From contig JBCAML010000017.1 of the NCBI GenBank assembly GCA_038503075.1, forward strand, positions 310,001-374,000: a stretch of DNA of 64,000 bases, given 5' to 3'. This document shows positions 22,201 through 32,555 of this stretch, in pieces. A program made the translations under genes and the position numbers. Every line of letters starts with the position of its first letter. Position 1 is the stretch's first letter. The notes beneath the pieces are model-generated. The model was not told the origin of the DNA. It made no database searches and saw nothing but the letters and a program-made list of their open reading frames with translations. The stretch comes from Gyromitra esculenta. Lineage: Eukaryota > Ascomycota > Pezizomycetes > Pezizales > Discinaceae.

Positions 22201-22235
22201 ATCAACGAAGATGCGGGGGGGGTAGAGCATGCGGT

Positions 22236-22582
22236 CATTGCATGTAAGTTTATCCACTAAAACTCAAACGAAACCACAATCCTCACGCTCTGGGATTCTA
22301 TTGGAAATACACAACTACCGTATGCCAGAGGTATGACCCGTGAAGTGAGACGGCTTGATTTACTCTTTACAGCTCTGCTACACCAAGACCATTGAATGGT
22401 GTAAGTACATTCATGGTGCTGGTTCTAAGACTCCTAAGGCTACGACGGCCGTCGTAGCACCGCTACCAGTGGAAGGCGCACCCGCTATCCCAGTGCCACC
22501 AGCAACCTATCTCCGTCTGTTAAAATATCATAATTCGCGCCCGAATTGTCGAATTTGGGGACGATGTGGTCTACCAGGGTAG
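22236..22582 (+). pseudogene. Remnant of a six-cysteine secreted protein (family member 3)
   Basis: Keeps two 3' exon pieces and splice-like sites. WKYTTTVCQ ends at about 22330 before GTATGA, and after TTTACAG (to about 22370) comes CYTKTIEWCKYIHGAG. The latter matches CYAEKIAFCMFHNGAG of member 2, including C-x7-C. A Pro/Val-rich tail follows briefly. No signal-peptide exon or TATA box of the family type is visible upstream, so the gene seems to have lost its 5' half. Confidence 0.55.
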
Positions 22583-22976
22583 CGGCATCCATTTTGATGT
22601 CCCCATAGAAGTGTAGCATCCGAGGGAGGCAACTGATAGAAATCTCAATGCCCTGCGAGTCGCAGTAGCAGAATTAGCGGTCGATGTCGATGAATAGAGA
22701 GTGGGATGAGGTTTTTATCTATGGGGTTAAAATTGTACCGGGAACTCTGTGAAAAGAAGTTATTTGTGTTTATGTGTATGAATCTAATATGTAATTATTA
22801 TATACTAGATGCATGTGAGATGATAATATCTACTTTATAGCGGTATCATAAGCTACATGTACTTGTCTCAAATCAGACTCTAGGGCTCTGCTCCAGACAA
22901 TAACCTGGCGAAGTAAAACTACAGAGATGAGCTAGGTTTGGTCTAAGACAACTGTTCCACAATCAACGGCCTTATA

Positions 22977-23127
22977 CAGCGTACGGCAAAAAAGATCGAG
23001 AAACGCGAGACTCGGGGTTCGGGCTGTTATTGGCTCTCCAGACTTTTCGAGGAAGATTCTAGTAGTTGGATTGGCTACTGAGCCCTGTCAGAGGCCCTAG
23101 TCTCTCGATCTTTTTTGCCGTACGCTG
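22977..23127. mobile_element. 151-bp MITE with 25-bp perfect terminal inverted repeats (Tc1/mariner type)
   Basis: Terminal repeats start CAGCGTACGGCAAAAAAG. The 25-base arms at 22977-23001 and 23103-23127 are exact inverted copies. The element is flanked by TA on both sides (22975-22976, 23128-23129), the target duplication of Tc1/mariner/Fot1 transposases. No coding capacity, so it depends on a transposase elsewhere. Confidence 0.85.
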
Positions 23128-23129
23128 TA

Positions 23130-24260
23130 ATCAAACGTAGCTGATGATTGATTTTCGATGACTCTGATGCTCTACTTCCTAGGTGGGTCATGCTCACTTC
23201 AGGCATAAACCCTTTGAGACGGTGACAGCAATGTATTTGAGCACTGCGCCCTGATGGTGCCTCGCTAATTATTGAGAATTTAGTTTAAGTTATATAGTGA
23301 ACTTTAATAGTCTAATAGTCGACCAAGCTTTGTGAGCTCGAGTTTTAGGGTACTATACTATTTATCGGAATATGCGCGGTACCGTATACGTATATAACGA
23401 CAGTTTTCGCCTGTATAGCATCCTCCCACTCAGACTAAAAGCAATACACATCCATTGTCGAGATTTTATCGCAACTTTGGGATACGCAGTTTAAGCGAGT
23501 GATCATCGGTGATACAGCTCGATGTGGTGTTACGTTTCCCGATATCACGTAACACCATGCAATGCCTAAAACAAATAGTAATTATGCCCCACAAGTAGTG
23601 ATTCGTGTTCTGCACCCTATCTCGATCCTTCAGTGTAGACGCCCCAGATCCAGACACCCAGGGTGGCCGGTTTGATAGCTTCAGTACCCAAAAGATACCT
23701 AATTTAACTCAAGCTCACACAAGTTATATTTCAAATCAAGCTCGTTAAATTCCATGATTTTTCGCTGCACTTGATTCGCCCGGAGGCTATTAACGTCCAT
23801 TGAAGTAGTGACCGATGGGGGGCCAATGAAGCACCTGATATCTACTGTTGCATATTCTGTCGTGGCGTGGCGTTCGCACAAGCTGGAGACGCAGTGTCCA
23901 TGGCATTTCGTGTTTCCTTGAATTTAGCATCATGTTATCGTTTGACGAAATCTCAGCTGGTGTCTACGATGTGGTTGGGCTGTTAGGTTACTCGCTCTGT
24001 CGCTAAAACTGTGAGACCTACAGTAGCGTGGTGCTAGAATCGAGTGCACTTCGGCATATGTGTTTGAAACAGCTGCAGGTCTTAGATGGCGAAATACCTC
24101 AGCGATACCGGGTGGAGCTCAGGAGTTTAGGAGTTTGTCTAATAGAAATGCAAGGTATGGCCCTGCTCAAATATATCTCTGAAATCTGGAAAGCTTTCGT
24201 ATTTGGTAAAAGAGCCTTGGTCTGTGAGATTTTTGACAGATTTTTAGGTTAGAAATTACT
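23130..24260. other. Intergenic, no gene recognised
   Basis: Only short ORFs without identifiable domains. Confidence 0.45.
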
Positions 24261-24266
24261 ACCTAA

Positions 24267-24376
24267 TAGAGACTTTGCGTTTTTGAGCCAGCCCTAATTT
24301 TTGACCAACCAGAAGCTGGTCTGCACCAATCACTTTTCTAGAAATCAGAGCTGGATCTATTTGCGCAAAGTCTCTA
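24267..24376. mobile_element. Candidate 110-bp MITE
   Basis: Inverted 13-base arms TAGAGACTTTGCG (24267-24279) and CGCAAAGTCTCTA (24364-24376). If the outer TA is the target duplication, the terminal repeats are 11 bp. Non-coding. Confidence 0.5.
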
Positions 24377-25140
24377 ATATTTCTATGGGAAACCTGTAGT
24401 ACTTTAATTGAACCCAACTAAATAGTAGATCGACACAGGTATGTGGAGTAACCATGGGACCAGTGCTACTCGGATACCGCATCAAGAACTTGAAAATGCA
24501 TGTTCTAGGTCGGGGTTTCTAATTGGTTGGATCTAGCTATATCAACTTATTGATTCGTCATTGCAACCTAACACCCTTGTTCTCAGGTTCTTCATGACGT
24601 ATCCGAGTACCGCAGGAGCTTGGATCGATTACTGGGTCGGCAGTGATGGTGCTGTTTGTGTAGGTTAAGCTTTTCCCGTTCACTGCCGCCCTATCAAATC
24701 TCGTCTGGTATCTAAAATGCTTGATTCTGTTACCAGTGTGGTGGATTTCTTTTCCTCTTGAACTCGCATCATCCAACACCATCATTGCCGTACATTGCGA
24801 CAGAAAGATCATTGGCGGTTGTGCTTCGGCATCTTTGGTCCCGAATACCTATCATAGCACGATCTTAGGTATACGTATGAGACACCGAGGTCTCACCTAT
24901 ATCACTAATCATCTCAAAGCATGTACTAGTATCTGGGAAGATATCCGGTCCCTATTAAATCTGTGATCTATGGAAAAGAAAATATCATTGTAAACATAAA
25001 CTAAAGAGGTACATGCAATCACAGCCTTTAAACCACACACAGCGAGTTGATCTGCAGAAGCCACTTCTGAATTAGCGGATCTCTTTCCCGGGTGTTGGGA
25101 AATTTCAATATTCTCCCTGAGGGCAAACAAGGTACCTCTT
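24377..25140. other. Intergenic upstream of secreted-protein gene 4
   Basis: No supported gene. Small ORFs lack domains. Confidence 0.45.
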
Positions 25141-25144
25141 TTTG

Positions 25145-25152
25145 TATAAATA
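25145..25152 (+). promoter_or_regulatory. TATA box of secreted-protein gene 4
   Basis: GTATAAATACC, identical in core to the boxes of members 1, 2 and 5; 154 bp before the ATG. The upstream CTGG..GCC element of members 1, 2 and 5 is not seen here. Confidence 0.6.
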
Positions 25153-25298
25153 CCACCTAGGTCGCCTCACTGCGACTATCATTCAGTCGATCAACCGGAT
25201 CTCTAAGCCTCCACCCATCTACCTTTATACTGAACATCGTCGATACCCTATATATTCAAAAAAAAAATTCTGATCCTTATTCCTAACGATCGGCCGAG

Positions 25299-25595
25299 AT
25301 GCAGTTCAAAAACATCATCCTCTCCCTTGTGTCCTTCGTGGTTCTTGTCAATGCACTTCCTATCTTAGTCAAAGACTCCGTGACCTCCGACTCAGGGAGC
25401 ACCCTTGGCACTGTCCCTGATGATATCACGGCTGCTGGAGGTGCGGCCGCCACCGTTGGCGGCACTCTCGCTGCTGGGGTTGGGAGTATTGTAGACCACG
25501 CAAATGGCCCCCCCACAAACACTATAGGCACTGTCAACGACAGCTTAGACCACGCCGGCAATCTTATAACCAAAGTCGAGGGCAAGCCCGCCTAA
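25299..25595 (+). CDS. Small secreted protein, intronless (family member 4)
   Basis: 98 residues, one exon. The signal peptide MQFKNIILSLVSFVVLVNA is nearly that of members 1, 2 and 5, and the TATA box has the family form. The mature part differs completely: no cysteines, Gly/Ala/Thr-rich (AAGGAAATVGG, then GTLAAGVGSIVDHANG), with two loosely repeated segments containing GTVxD and DHAxG. This is a conserved signal peptide joined to an unrelated body. The closest relative in the window is the dead copy at 32331, also intronless. Function unknown. Confidence 0.8.
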   Translation: MQFKNIILSLVSFVVLVNALPILVKDSVTSDSGSTLGTVPDDITAAGGAAATVGGTLAAGVGSIVDHANGPPTNTIGTVNDSLDHAGNLITKVEGKPA

Positions 25596-27206
25596 ATGAA
25601 GATGGAACCAGATCCCGGTTCTTGTTGGATGGCAGCCACGAGGCGATAGCTAAAGGACAAAAAGACGCGACTTGATCGGATTATATTTTAGCTTCATTTG
25701 TTGAATTGTCTCGTTTCTGTTTTTGTTCTCGTTTCTGGGATTTTTTATTAAAATATCAGTTATACCTAGGGGATGGTATTAATTTCGTATAACATATAAT
25801 GTTGACACACGATTTATGTATTAATTATTTCTCTGAGTACACGTATATACATGTATGTGTGGCATAAGGAGAGACAGGGTATATCGTTGCCGTTAGTGGT
25901 AATTAACAGCCTACCATCGCGACCTACTCATCAATAATCGCTCTTAATTTAACATGTCACTGAATTAAACTCAATATGGTAATCTTTTCTATCAACGTAT
26001 CTTCCCATTCGTTCAAGCCTTGACAGTGCACCCTCATGACCGATGAAACCTGGGTTGCAAATCCATTAGTTACCATACCATACATGTAGTACTACAGCCA
26101 AGAGACCAAGAATATAAATGCCGACTAAACCGAAAGTCTAGTTTCCTGTGATGACATACTTGGCGGCTGCACATGAACGTAGAACGCTGCGCGCGACTAA
26201 CGGGGATAACATACATGATCGTGCGAGCTCAGAAAGGGTGCAAGAATCGGAGCCACAAGGGGTTCAATCCCAATTTGAGCTGCTGCTCCTGCTTCTAGAA
26301 TATCACACTGTACTCTCAAACCTCTCAGAGGGTCGCGCGCACTTATACAGTTTATATTAAATCAGAAACCTATTTCTCAACACTTGCATTGAATACTATA
26401 GCCTAAGGGTTGGATGCGCCGAGTGAGATAATAATAATCAAAACTTGCATCCCAAGATTCAAACGAGTGATAATCTGTGACTATGATGCGTGCACGCTTA
26501 AACCTGGATCAATCGAATTGGTATGTGGAACGTCTTTGTCTTACAAAACTTCGCTAGTGCCTCACTAAATTTTATAGAAAAATCATCAACCTAAATATTT
26601 CAATCACCAATGCCCTAAAAGATAAATGCTGTCAGATATGGTCACTTTATTAGCATTGATGCTTAAACTAAGCTTTAAAAACTGATATTTGATTTAAAGT
26701 TCCTCCACGTATATTTGGTCATGTGTGCAGTATCTCTTAGAATGTTCCAAACTGAACTTTTTACAGCCAAAAATGAGGTTTTATTCCACCACAACCACTT
26801 ATCATCATGTCCTACAAAAACTCACAGAGCTTCATTACTATCATTCTAGGCTTCACAAGTTTTCTTAAGGAATCTGGTTAGCCGTGTGTGTCGGTATTTC
26901 GACCCAAAGTGGTGGTCCAAGTTTAAGCGCACACGCACTATAGCTCACGCATCGTGCTGCGGGACGTTTCTCTTGACATCACATCACCGGCCATCGGGTT
27001 CCAAATCGAATGTAAAGTTGCCTTAAATGATACAGGATTGTCTTTTCGTTGACCAGATAGATCACTTCGATATTATGTGTATCTGCGTAACGAGCGATAT
27101 GATGGCTAAGATAAAGAGACTCTTAGGTAATTTGGGAGCTAGTATCTCAGTTATAAGAAGCGAAACCACTGATATTCGAATATCACTCCCACCAATCGAA
27201 GGTATA
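25596..27206. other. Intergenic, no gene recognised
   Basis: AT-rich; short ORFs only. Confidence 0.45.
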
Positions 27207-27489
27207 GTGCATGAATTTAATGAGAGCGAGGATGTCAACACACCCTCATAACAAAATACTCAGAAATACCTGTGTAGTAATGAGAAATACATTGAATTTC
27301 TGATGATGGCCAACCCTATATGTCTTCATGGAGCGCTAGCGCTCACTAGGTACTAACGTTATAACACTCCCAGATCCACCAACAATCGGACGTAAATCGT
27401 AAACTGTCACATAATATGGCCGTATTTGCGGCCCTAGGCTATTTTCCCCTGAGGGCGTGTTGACGTCCTCAACCTCATTAAATTCACGC
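27207..27489. repeat. Inverted duplication of a coding-like fragment
   Basis: A roughly 40-bp segment at 27207-27247 recurs inverted at about 27451-27489. Both encode nearly the same peptide in outward-matching frames (HEFNESEDVNTPS and REFNEVEDVNTPS). Flanks do not match. Arms are about 200 bp apart. Confidence 0.6.
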
Positions 27490-29820
27490 GCCATACTTTT
27501 ATTTAAAGCTCGAGTCCGGAACTTGATTATAAACACCACAGTGCCACTTCCAGTCCAGCTCCATCGATTACTGTCCATAGCTTATAGTAGACATCACTAG
27601 TCTAGTTGGAGAAATTTACACGGGTAGCTTAGTAAGGCGGCGCGGGAGGAGAAATATCCGAGATATCATTAGCCCTAAAAGTGAGAGCATCGTCTCGCAA
27701 GACTTCCCGAGAGGCCTGTCTCCTAGGGAATACCCTAAACAGGTGGACTCTTTTCTAAGGTGGAACCCTACGCACTATATACGTACTATTTGGGAAGAAC
27801 GTGAAGGTGGCCATCTAGCTTGCTGTATTCTTGTATAAACATTGTGTTATTATTGTTATTTTTTTTCAGGTATGCTACTCGCTTTGTTATGTTTAAGCTT
27901 CGTACTGGGCATGTACAAAGGGAGTATCTCTGGGTAGCTAAATCTTTGGACTGCTACTCAGCTTCTACTCTGCGCTATTTTCACCAAAGCTCTCGCCGAA
28001 TCTTGTTCTGGTCAAAGTTTTTTCGTGTGGCTAATCTTAGAATGGGATCGGGGAAGAGGCGTAGATATTTTTAGATCGAGGGAATGATTGTACCTGCGGG
28101 CCTAGATATAGTGTTTGTTGGTAGTATATCTCATAGTTACATGTAATATCTAAACTTTATTTCTAGGGTACACATGTTCATTACTATATTCGAAACAGGA
28201 AGGTATAGCTACAAACAAAACATCCAAACTCCGGTACAACATCAGTCAGTCAGTCGGATTCGTGATCATCAATCATCACTCGCACGGATTACCCCTGAAT
28301 CAAGCTTTAATACCTATCGGATTACCTACATGGGTTATTAAAACACACAACAACCTCATGACCACAACGCCCACCGGCTCACTTCGGTTCACTTCTGTCA
28401 GATTGGCAGAGTTGCGAGAAAGGGGGTTACTTATACGTAGGGTATATGCAACCCTTTACCCGGCCTAGCGAGTAGAGTAGCGTGGGAGAGAGAACGTTCT
28501 ATTAAAAGCACCACGCATAAACCGCATGCAGGCCACTGGCCTCCTCAGTTGCTGCGTTTTTTTCTTTCTTCTTCGTTGTTTGTCATAGCAACAACACACC
28601 AAAAAACCCACCTTCCGAGGGAACAGAATCGTCAGTTTAGCGAAATCTCGATCGGGTTTCTCAAAGAGAGAAGAGCGTAAATAGTTATTAGCCTGAACCC
28701 ATGGACACTTCCCCTGAACATGTTCAATGTTTAGTTAACTTCTTCTGGTTCTCGCATTTAGTGCTTCTCGTATTCAGCGCGCCCCTCAATAAAGCGTCAG
28801 AAACCAACAACATGGCACACAGCAAAAAAAAGCGAGTTGTTGTTCTACTTATCCCCATAAGGGGCGTGTACCACCACTGTGCTGGTGTGACCAAGGTACA
28901 CGTAACGATTTAGGGGAAACGAAGCCGGCCGATTTCTAGGGTTAGGGTATCACCACATGGTGGCATGTTTCTATTTTGACACGATCTGCAGCACGCGAAC
29001 GGCTCAACCGCGCCATTTTTTTCTTCGGACCCTAGTTCATTCTCCATGTAGCCCCAATCCCTAAAATCTGGCACCACTAATTTCCACCAGGCAATCGCCT
29101 GCTGCACCAACTCAAAAGTAAAGATCGCCCACGCTCGCTGATGGTAATTGAAGAATCCCTCAAAACGCTCGATAGACTTGCCTGTCCTCGAGCATCAAGT
29201 CTGGGGCAGCAGTGCAGGCGAGTGATTAATTGTGAGGATATCACGTGCACTCGTGCCTGTGCCTGTGCCGCTAGCTAAAGCGATTCGTGGGCGCGCTTCA
29301 ACCCGATACGACACGCGCACGCTTAAGACAACACGGGAAAAGGGTTGTCAGGCAGAGAGTAAGCCGGTGCGAGAGGCGCCAAGTCTCGCCAGGGAGTGAG
29401 CTGACGAGTTTTCTTCTTCCAGAAAACGACTGCAGATAGGTTTGATCCTTTCTTCCTACATGGACGGGCTAGGTAACAACAATCGATAGAGCCCCGCGGG
29501 GTTGGCTGTGCCGGTGCCAGAGGCTTGAAGAAGTGGGGTTTACACAGAGAGATCACAACATCGTGAGATTGGAGCTCAATGGCCAAAAATGACACGATGA
29601 AGGAAAGAATTACCTTTCCAATCGCAAGGGCAGAGCAATTAGTCACTGGTTGACATACTCTATTCTGCGAGCACCAGGAAGGGACCTGCAAGGCAAGACA
29701 GAGGCTGCATTGACCCCTATCCTTTGGTCGCACACAGCTGCGCTCTTCGCTTGTCCCGCCATTGGTGTTCGATCTCTCCCCTGGCAATCCCCAGGAGACA
29801 ATAAGCTCGGCTGGCTCAGG
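27490..29820. other. Intergenic; possible trace of a LINE near 27.87 kb
   Basis: The frame at 27870-28070 contains KLRTGHVQREYLW, resembling the LRTGH segment near the C-terminus of some LINE polyproteins, but nothing around it confirms this. No other gene is supported. Confidence 0.35.
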
Positions 29821-29828
29821 AGATTGGG

Positions 29829-29904
29829 CTGGAAGGTGCCAAGCGCTTCCTCAGAGGGACGCTTTTCCCGGAAGCGATCTCTCCTTGGTTTTCTGGTATA
29901 AATA
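29829..29904 (+). promoter_or_regulatory. Promoter of secreted-protein gene 5
   Basis: CTGGAAGGTGCCAAGC (29829-29844) and GTATAAATAC (TATA at 29897), as in members 1 and 2 but with 68 bp between them. TATA to ATG is 190 bp. The leader contains about three diverged copies of a unit resembling TACCATCTGG..GTCC (29902-30005). Confidence 0.6.
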
Positions 29905-30086
29905 CCATCTGGCCGTCCTTCATCCGGACCGTCACTTTAATTTCTGTCGCTCAGTCTACCACCCGGCTGTCTCTCGTTTAGTCTACCATCTGGTTGTCCC
30001 TCGTTTCCAATCCATTAGTCGTGATCGATCAACATATACCCGCTTACCACGTACCCACTTAATATATTAAAGTAAATCTACCAAAC

Positions 30087-30756
30087 ATGCAGCTCAAGAA
30101 CATCCTCTTCACCGTCTTTGCCTCTGCGGCCCTCATCAACGCTATCGCCATCCCTGTTACCACCACGGATGTCAGTAGCACTGACCCCGAGAACAAAGAG
30201 GTAAGTCCCTTATTTCTAGACACAGCAATGCATAGACTACTTGTGCATTACAGTAACTAACATTCGCAAAGTTTGCCGCCTGCGTGAGCGATGTCGCGAG
30301 CCACCGACGGGGCACACATCCCCCTACCGATGCCGACAAGCAGAGCTACATCAGGACATGCAAAGTCTGCTTGTAAGTTTCTCCCATCAAACCTGTACAA
30401 ATACATGTAGTAATACTCACAATGCATGACTTTATAGCGATGACGCAAAAACGGCTTGCCAGACGGAAACAGGAGACTGTGTCCAGCGGTCAGTGGCGTA
30501 CTGCATTGGTGCTAAAGGTGGTGCGCCCCAGGCCGCAAAGCCCGACACCCCCGTCGATGTCCCGGTTACTGCCGACCAGAAGAAGAAGCGTGACGACGAC
30601 ACCGTTACACAGCCGTCTGTCGGGACCCCGAATGCTCTTACTGAGCCCAAGATAAAGATCCCTCACGGTTTGGTCAAGCCGGCGAAGCGTGATGTCTTGG
30701 CAGCCACTGAGCCCGTTATCAAGACCCCTCCAGGTCTCAAGGACTCCGACAAATAA
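30087..30756 (+). CDS. Secreted six-cysteine protein with KR-flanked C-terminal repeats (family member 5)
   Basis: Exons 30087-30200, 30272-30372 and 30438-30756 give 177 residues. Both introns start GTAAGT and end CAAAG and TATAG, at positions equivalent to member 2. Signal peptide MQLKNILFTVFASAALINA. The cysteine module is AACVSDV, CKVCFDDAKTAC (CxxC-x7-C), CVQRSVAYC (C-x7-C), then GAKGG. The tail is not Pro/Ala-rich but carries two dibasic sites (KKKR and AKR) and two related peptides, TEPKIKIPHGL and TEPVIKTPPGL, each lying after a KR. This resembles substrates of the Kex2 protease; release of peptides is inference. Confidence 0.85.
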
Positions 30757-32330
30757 GGATAGGAAGGCTTTGGAGGAGGGATTTTTTTAATCTTATGGAG
30801 ATAATGTTTGGAAAGCTGCGAGGAATAAGGTGTAAATGTGTTCCGGCTTCGGGGGCTGTGGAAGGGGAGGGTGGTAATTATTAGTTGAAAACACAGAAAT
30901 TTGATAATATAACTTGTACTATCATTGAAATTTTTCTCGTTACACGCGTGATTCGTAAGAGTTTCTTAAGCTCTTGAGTTATCATGTCCATCTTATAATT
31001 TAGCTGCGTTGAGCCAAGATTCTATTGCTTCAACTACATGTATTAGGCCAATGCACCCTCGCAGCTTCGTCTGGGTGAATAACTCGACATACTTACAGAT
31101 TATAGATGGCAGCCGTTGTGTGAAAGTGTCTATAATACATGCTCACACAGTCGTATTTTAGAGGCAGCGCTGGCAGTAGAGACAAAGAGCGTAGTGTATC
31201 ACACAATCTAACGCTACCCCTGTCTTCTGTGTTCCATCGCAACCTATTCCGGAAGCTCAAGGAAACATTATGTATGTTGCAACAACATCGACGTTCTCCC
31301 TTTCAATTATCTATACCATATGACCCTACGGAACCAGAGAGGTGCTCGTGTATATACCCTATAGTGTTTAGTTCTTAGTAAGGATCCTAGATAACCCCAA
31401 TGCGAGAGTCTTGCCAGGCACGGAAAAAGATATTGTTGTATCGTGATCTGCGGATCCAGGCACACAAAGCTGCGATATTATCAAGGTACCAAGATAAAAC
31501 AGGGTCAAACCGAAGCAACCGAAGCAACTGCTTTTGGTCCACAACTGCGTTCTTTTAGCCAACCATGGGGGGGATTTTGGGTACCGTAAGTTTATTTGAA
31601 CCAGCCACTATCAAGGTGTCATAGCTAGGGCCAAATCGTAACGGCTTGGTTATCTTACTACAGTCTCTCTCTTAGTTACTCGACGAAAATGGGGGGTTGA
31701 CGAATAGGGGTGTGGATTGGCAAGGAGTAGAACTTCCCTTGGTGTCTGCCAGTGGCTAAGCACCCGATTTTCGCCCTTATAGACTCCTTGTTTGTCAACT
31801 GCCTACCTCCACTAAGTAACTGGGAGAGACTGTGGTGGCGTTGCGCATCAGATGTTGGGTTAGGGAGGTTTCCGTATGTATGTACGATCATCGAGCTGCC
31901 TCCACTCAAACCGCACGTGTCTAAAGGAAGCTGTTAGGTAGCCACCAATTAGCAAGAAGTCTCGGTGTTTCTCTATAAGGGGTGATGCATACCGAGACGA
32001 GTACTGCGTACTCTATGCGTGCTTTCCTGGTGAGAATAGATGCTGTCTCGGTCCCTTATCAAGTTTGTGCAATGTGACGTGATAGTAAGACGTACTAGCA
32101 GACCGTACCTACCTACCTACCTATATATTTGACCCTTTTGCGGCGGCCGTTTCCGAAGTTACGTATACGAGTAGATGGGTCGCTCGCAACGAGCGAAACT
32201 CAAGCTGGGCTATATACTGGTTTTGGTTATCACTCGTATATCTAACCTGCCCGTTCGCTCGCTCACTACCTCTGTACCTCTAAACCTCATACGTTCAGAT
32301 GCGATTTCCTCCCCGGCAATACACCCTGAG
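30757..32330. other. Intergenic, no gene recognised
   Basis: 3' flank of member 5, then low-information sequence. An ACCT tandem repeat lies at about 32107-32122. Confidence 0.45.
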
Positions 32331-32555
32331 ATGTAATTCAAGCTCATCTTCCTTGCCATTGCATCAATAGCTCTTGCTAGCGCCCTCCCAGTTCCCGACT
32401 CAGCCGGGGATGTTTCCGCACTCAAAGATTGAAATGGTGTTGGTGATGCTATCGAAACTGATGTCGGACTTGCTACCGGTCTTATCAAATGCGCCGTCGA
32501 CGACTTCAGCGGTGTCATTGCCTCAGGCTGCACATCTATCAATGTCGGCCTCTGA
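32331..32555 (+). pseudogene. Dead small secreted protein gene (family member 6)
   Basis: 75 codons including the final stop. Codon 2, normally CAA or CAG (Gln) in the family, is TAA. A second internal stop, TGA, follows LKD at codon 34. Otherwise the frame is clean and encodes FKLIFLAIASIALASALP, a family-type signal region, followed by a short Gly/Val/Asp-rich body with two cysteines. Both stops are explained by single C-to-T changes. Intronless like member 4. Confidence 0.7.

Noticed and set aside
26262..26285. GGGGTTCAATCCC, another T-arm-like word
   Set aside because: No acceptor stem or D-arm at the right spacing.
29323..29787. 154-codon minus-strand ORF
   Set aside because: Overlaps the promoter of member 5, has no domain and an implausible composition; treated as chance.
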